Source of the DNA: Syntrophaceae bacterium CG2_30_49_12
GTDB taxonomy: Bacteria > Desulfobacterota > Syntrophia > Syntrophales > CG2-30-49-12
NCBI GenBank assembly: GCA_001873675.1
Contig: MNZP01000082.1
Coordinates: 1 to 7,396, forward strand
Length of the DNA: 7,396 bases
Direction of reading: 5' to 3'
A program made the translations under genes and the position numbers. Numbering within the stretch: the stretch's first letter is position 1; the number at the start of each line of letters is the position of its first letter. Shown in pieces: positions 6,237-7,396 of this stretch. Below the pieces are notes generated by a model. It made no database searches. It saw only the letters and a list, made by a program, of their open reading frames with translations, and was not told where the DNA came from.

Positions 6237-7169
6237 TCAATTTTCCCCGAAGATGGCATTGACGAATTCTTTACTGTCAAACCTTCTCAGATCATCCAGA
6301 CCTTCACCGATACCGATATAACGTATCGGGATATTAAATTCCCTGGCAATCCTGATGATTACCCCTCCCTTTGCCGTTCCGTCTAACTTGGTTATGATGA
6401 TCCCTGTCACGCCGATCTCGTCGTTGAACATCTTCGCCTGGGTAATGGCATTCTGGCCAGTCGTGGCGTCAAGAACAAGAAGAATCTCGTGTGGGGCGCC
6501 GGGAAGCTCCCTTCCCATGATGCGCTTCATCTTCTTTAACTCTTCCATCAGATTAACCCTGGTGTGAAGCCTGCCCGCCGTATCAACAATGACTGTGTCT
6601 ATTTTATTGAATTTTGCCGCATGCAGGGCATCAAAAACAACGGCGGAAGGGTCTGAGCCGGTCTTCTGTTTAATTAGAGGAACACCCACCCTCTGGCTCC
6701 ATACCTCAAGCTGTTCGATTGCTGCAGCCCTGAAAGTATCAGCCGCGGCGAGCAGGACAGATCTCCCTCCCTCTTTAAAACTATACGCCATCTTTCCGAT
6801 GGTAGTGGTTTTACCGGTTCCATTGACCCCTACCACCATAATGGTAAAAAGTTCATGCGGGGGAAGAAGCAGAGGGGATTCGTTCTTCCCCAGGATTTCT
6901 CTCATATGATCTCTTAAGACACTTTTCAGCAGTTCCGGGCTATTAAGTTCCTTTCTCTTGACCTGCTCTTTCATTCTCTCTATCAGATCATAGGTAAAGG
7001 CCGGTCCCACATCGGCCGTTATCAGCGCCTCTTCCAGTTCTTCAAAGAGCCTCTGATCAATAACCTTTTCCCCCAAGATGATGTTATCAATATTTTTAAC
7101 AAGGATCTCCCTTGTTTTGGCAAGCCCTGCTTTGAGCTTCCCCAAAAAACTCTTCCTTTCACTGCCCAT
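6237..7169 (-). CDS. ftsY: Signal recognition particle receptor FtsY
   Basis: This 310-residue NG-type GTPase docks ribosome-nascent chain-SRP complexes at the inner membrane by pairing with Ffh. An N-terminal helical bundle (about 1-95) is followed by the G domain: GVNGTGKT (114-121, P-loop), DTFRAAA (144-150), DTAGR (196-200), TKLDG (260-264) and GIGEGLDDL (286-294). The end, DSKEFVNAIFGEN, is typical. The acidic N-terminal A domain of E. coli FtsY is absent, as in many bacteria. I chose ATG 7169 (MGSERKSFLGKL) because GGAAAGGA lies about 7 nt upstream. The frame is open upstream to a TTG at 7238, but those residues do not resemble the protein. The stop is TGA. It is a core gene and marks the host chromosome side of the island. 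Confidence 0.97.
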   Translation of the reverse strand: MGSERKSFLGKLKAGLAKTREILVKNIDNIILGEKVIDQRLFEELEEALITADVGPAFTYDLIERMKEQVKRKELNSPELLKSVLRDHMREILGKNESPLLLPPHELFTIMVVGVNGTGKTTTIGKMAYSFKEGGRSVLLAAADTFRAAAIEQLEVWSQRVGVPLIKQKTGSDPSAVVFDALHAAKFNKIDTVIVDTAGRLHTRVNLMEELKKMKRIMGRELPGAPHEILLVLDATTGQNAITQAKMFNDEIGVTGIIITKLDGTAKGGVIIRIAREFNIPIRYIGIGEGLDDLRRFDSKEFVNAIFGEN

Positions 7170-7254
7170 TTTCAAATCCTTTCCGTGAGTTAAAATATCA
7201 GGAATCGGTATTAGCTGATGTCCGACAGCTTTCAGCAATGTCGTTCCCCTTTCT

Positions 7255-7314
7255 CTATAACATTGAGGTCAGCTGCCGAGCGCAAGCGAGGTCCGCTGGA
7301 CCGATTTGTTGGCT
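7255..7314 (-). other. Integron attC-like recombination site
   Basis: A 60-bp imperfect palindrome is bounded by AAC/GTT cores: on the minus strand GCCAACAAATCGGTCC...GACCTCAATGTTATAG. The arms GGTC-C-AGC and GCT-GACC pair, with one extrahelical C on the 5' side, and a GC-rich inner stem-loop follows. Core trinucleotides, short A/T spacers, a GC stem and an unpaired base in the first arm are hallmarks of attC sites. The outer heptamers deviate from the consensus RYYYAAC/GTTRRRY. The extra base suggests minus-strand orientation, i.e. the cassette body would be the frame at 7255-7396. No integrase is in the window. A REP-like repeat is the alternative. Confidence 0.45.
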
Positions 7315-7395
7315 GCATATCTCCGTCGAATTCTCAGGCCCATGCTCGACTTTGCCAGCGTCAAGCAAGCGCGCCTCAGTTGAATGACCTGTCTC
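7255..7395 (-). CDS. Partial reading frame entering from the right edge
   Basis: The frame is open from the window edge to TAG at 7255-7257, giving 46 residues (ETGHSTEARLLDAGKVEHG and on to RQLTSML). The second half is encoded by the attC-like palindrome. A different frame, open from 7394 to a TGA at 7269-7271 inside the palindrome, is equally plausible and reads RRRYAANKSVQRTSLALGS at its end. I recognise no family in either. Cassette genes often stop inside or next to attC, so one of these could be a cassette gene end. It may also be non-coding. Confidence 0.2.
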   Translation of the reverse strand, partial: ETGHSTEARLLDAGKVEHGPENSTEICSQQIGPADLACARQLTSML

Positions 7396-7396
7396 A

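Noticed and set aside
7170..7238. N-terminal extension of FtsY from TTG 7238
   Set aside because: The added residues do not resemble FtsY, and a strong ribosome binding site sits before ATG 7169.

Overview
All supported genes in this window lie on the minus strand, so transcription runs from right to left. Two ordinary chromosomal genes sit on the right: ftsY, the signal recognition particle receptor GTPase (6237-7169), and a calcineurin-like protein phosphatase (5531-6172). The rest of the window, 1-5478, reads as an accessory, defence-island-like region that is partly decayed. The organism is a bacterium using the standard code: ftsY and the phosphatase both end in TGA. The short FtsY without an acidic N-terminal domain, the moderate base composition and the abundance of short palindromic intergenic repeats would fit a Desulfobacterota-like (deltaproteobacterial) or similar environmental genome. 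That placement is a guess.

Region by region from the right: an integron attC-like 60-bp imperfect palindrome (7255-7314), with the tail of an unidentified reading frame running off the window edge; ftsY; the phosphatase; then, only 52 bases further on, a 969-residue polyvalent protein of the TOTE conflict type (2569-5478). That protein joins a coiled coil, a Cys-rich archaeo-eukaryotic-primase-like domain, a superfamily 2 helicase and a C-terminal phospholipase-D (HKD) nuclease. After a 248-base gap, which holds a possible 43-residue ORF and a clear sigma-70-type promoter (2344-2372), comes a small operon. Its members are a 177-residue protein broken by a 5-bp tandem duplication (1782-2320), the MntA nucleotidyltransferase antitoxin (1461-1757), the overlapping HepT ribonuclease toxin (1106-1468), and directly abutting it a remnant of a DNA methyltransferase (about 265-1102).

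The methyltransferase remnant has no 5' part, carries an in-frame TGA exactly where a conserved Trp codon is expected, and merges at its 3' end with intergenic repeats. The leftmost 180 bases hold two hairpins arranged as an inverted pair, with compensatory base changes, flanked by two copies of a 44-bp direct repeat that each contain their own palindrome.

Together this looks like a nucleic-acid-targeting defence locus next to housekeeping genes. An intact helicase-primase-nuclease effector and an intact MntA-HepT pair survive, while the methyltransferase and the small protein have been inactivated. I see no complete, clearly new multi-gene system. The most unusual items are the TOTE-type protein, the exact 5-bp frameshifting duplication, the Trp-to-TGA methylase remnant abutting hepT, the covarying repeat pair and the attC-like site beside ftsY.
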